Shown: in pieces, positions 61,901 through 64,000 of the stretch | Position numbering within the stretch: position 1 is the stretch's first letter | Layout of the letters: each line of letters starts with the position of its first letter | Source: Sclerurus mexicanus | Taxonomy: Eukaryota > Chordata > Aves > Passeriformes > Furnariidae | Assembly: GCA_013396755.1 (NCBI GenBank) | Contig: VWZF01004013.1 | Coordinates: 558,001 to 622,000 of the forward strand | Direction: 5' to 3' | Length of the DNA stretch: 64,000 bases | Position numbers and translations under genes: made by a program | The notes under the pieces: generated by a model | What the model was told of the DNA's origin: nothing | What the model saw: the letters and a program-made list of their open reading frames with translations, nothing else | The model's database searches: none

Positions 61901-64000
61901 TACTAATTTATTTATTTACATAACTATAAAAATCTACTTTTAAACTCTCAGGTTCTATATCTACACATGGACAACTCTACATCACAGGCTTCTGTGAATA
62001 CACTGAGTCTCAAGAGTTTAGTCCTATTCCAAGGCTAATACATTCAGGTTTTTTACTTTAATGACATTTGTGTTTCTCTTCAGCACAATTTCTGCAAACT
62101 CTGAGGTTCCACATTTCAAGATAACTGATCTGAACTAGATCTTACATAGATCCTTACAAAAGTGGTAATATGAGTTACACACCACCCCTGGTTCAGCTTC
62201 ATAAAACAGGCTGGGATCACAAACTGAACAGGGAGCTAACAAGATTTTGACATGAAGCCAAATGTTTCTGGAGAACTTTAGTAGCTGCAAGTTCTCAGGT
62301 TCTGCAAAAAATTACTGGTAGACAGAATAATTAAGTAAACAATATTTATCTCACTCTTCAGCTTTCAATTACAAGACATCACACAAACTTGTTTCATTCA
62401 CTCAAAAACCAAACACTAAAAAAACAACCACTTTCCTTACCTACAGGTGACAGAGGTAGGCCTAGTATTTTAAGGGAAAAGCAATTAACACCCATTAACA
62501 CCCAGTCTATTTTTGGCCATATAAAGCTAAGCCAGGCTTTAGGCCTCTCCTCTGTGGTAAAAAGCCCTTGTTCTCCAAGGGAGATCAGCTGGTTACAGGT
62601 AATGAGGCTGACTGCCAGACAGCTTGGGCTACAGAGGGCTGAGATATTTACTGTAATTGGGTTAACCTGTGAGCTAAGGCCAGGAACAAAGGTGATGCAC
62701 TCCTGGAATTTTCCATGCTCCTGTATAAGCATGCTGAGAGAGCAATTTAAAAGCTTGACTGTCATATTTCTAAGTATAAACCCTTCTGCAGGTGGAAATG
62801 CTTAGATACCATAAGTGCAAGGCTTATTCTGATTCTGAAATCATCCATAAAAGAAGCTAAATGCTAATAATATGCAACTTTACACACACCTTTGATGCCT
62901 TTCTGAGACAGAAGGAAGGTTAGAAAAGGAAGTCCTACCATACACAAAAAACCTGTAATACCAATATTTCCAGTTTTGAGGATCCCTTTTGCCTTATCTT
63001 CTCTCAAGGATTTATGACTCTTAGAATTTTATAAGGTAGTCCTAAGTCATTGCTTCTTTCTGTTACTGTTTTCATTCCCTTTCTCATTTAACATGGCCCA
63101 TTTGCCATGTTGAATTAGTGAGCACAGGGCCAGCAACTAAACTTCACCAGGAGATTTTGTTCTTAAGATCTCTCACGCTAAGCAACACTGACTTGCTTTT
63201 GTTTAATAAATATATAGGCTAGTACTCCATTTATCTTCATTTGGTAGCATTTAAATTCTAGCAAAGGAATACAGCATTACACTAATCAGTAAGAATGATG
63301 CTATCATTATGTTGTTCCAGTGGCTACAAGATAATTAATGTTTAGTGATAGACACATCCAAAATAACATTCATTATGTTATTAATGATTTTAATTAACTC
63401 CAAATTATTCTGTGTTTTCCAATAAGTTCCCTATATCTAGGAATAAAGCTACACGCATTTTCCAACTCTTAGTCTCTTGCTGATTTTTTTTACTACAAAG
63501 ATTTAGCCAGAACTCTCAAATGGCATCTCTGGAAGTTAACTCAAGCTTCCCTCTATTAACTATTTGATTCTCTTTTTTAATTTCTTTATTTTTTACTTTA
63601 TAAGAATAAAAGTTGAATAGTAAAGTAATAGGTGCATTTTTTTCAGTATGTTTCACAATATGTCTTGTCTGATGCATTAAGTCGGCCTTGAACAGAATTC
63701 TTTCACCATCAACAGAGAATGATGCTAAATGCCTCTCTAATAACCTTAAAAAGTCATGTAATGGTCTTGGGGAGATATTTTTTTCCCCCTACCATTGCAA
63801 GAATCAGGCTGAAACTACTGTAATTTTACTGGACTATTTGTCTTTTAGGAAAGAAACCAGAGACAAATTTTTTCTTGTCTTACCACCACTTCTCATTTAA
63901 AAGTACTGTTCTTTCAAAGCAGACATTTTTGTTAATGAAAACAGGTCTTCTGACAGTATCATGCAGGTTCTTTATTGATAAACAAAGGAGAGCAGAGCTC
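58931..64000. other. Non-coding sequence, no supported gene
   Basis: AT-rich unique sequence. It holds a CAAA-type A-rich tract at 61169-61240 and a short tandem ATTAACACCC pair near 62488-62508. Frames of up to 138 codons (62389-62805, +) have no domain I recognise, and the opposite strand is open over nearly the same interval, as expected for stop-poor non-coding DNA. Confidence 0.55.
61169..61240. repeat. A-rich (CAAA)n low-complexity tract
   Basis: Starts with a run of about a dozen A bases and continues as AAACAAACAAACAAACC-like units, becoming irregular and C-richer. Similar in style to the tracts near 2338, 25137 and 29423. Confidence 0.85.

Noticed and set aside
1..64000. tRNA, rRNA, snRNA (such as U6), CRISPR or bacterial-type operon features
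   Set aside because: None of the expected conserved sequences were seen on either strand. The window is vertebrate nuclear DNA, so prokaryotic features are not expected.

Overview
This window looks like a stretch of bird nuclear genome, either a gene-poor intergenic region or the inside of a very long intron. Three things point to a bird. There are several CR1 non-LTR retrotransposon copies with the typical avian CR1 reverse-transcriptase wording and the ATTCTATGATTCT-type 3' end. There is one roughly 1 kb solo LTR of a family I recognise as common in songbirds and other Neoaves, and which I take to be ERV-L type. The rest is AT-rich, CpG-poor and interrupted by (CAAA)n/(GTTT)n low-complexity tracts. 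No bacterial-style gene, operon, CRISPR array, rRNA or tRNA is visible. The species cannot be fixed from the sequence alone.

Layout: 1-5.4 kb is AT-rich unique sequence. A badly decayed LINE-like piece lies near 5.4-5.7 kb. A 5'-truncated minus-strand CR1 occupies 7.9-9.4 kb. The next 17.5 kb is unique sequence with short palindromes and one possible ancient SINE piece. A second, better preserved minus-strand CR1 lies at 26.95-28.46 kb. Just beyond it, a 103-bp exact copy of part of that CR1 sits between two single N bases (28604 and 28708), which looks like an assembly fault. From 28.7 to 53.4 kb the sequence is again unique and holds the best-looking isolated exon candidate (44248-44312, + strand). 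A solo LTR fills 53.37-54.39 kb, two older CR1 pieces in opposite orientations follow (55.03-55.41 kb and 55.75-56.14 kb), and a small LTR-like scrap lies near 58.8 kb. The remainder is unremarkable.

No complete protein-coding gene can be supported. Apart from the retrotransposon reverse-transcriptase pieces, which are all broken, the open reading frames are short, lack convincing homology and are at the length expected by chance in AT-rich DNA. I did not find an undescribed biological system here. The points worth checking are the N-bounded duplication, the 65-bp exon candidate, a CpG-bearing S/T/Q-rich reading frame near 10.9 kb, the old LINE/SINE remnants and several perfect palindromes in otherwise unique DNA.
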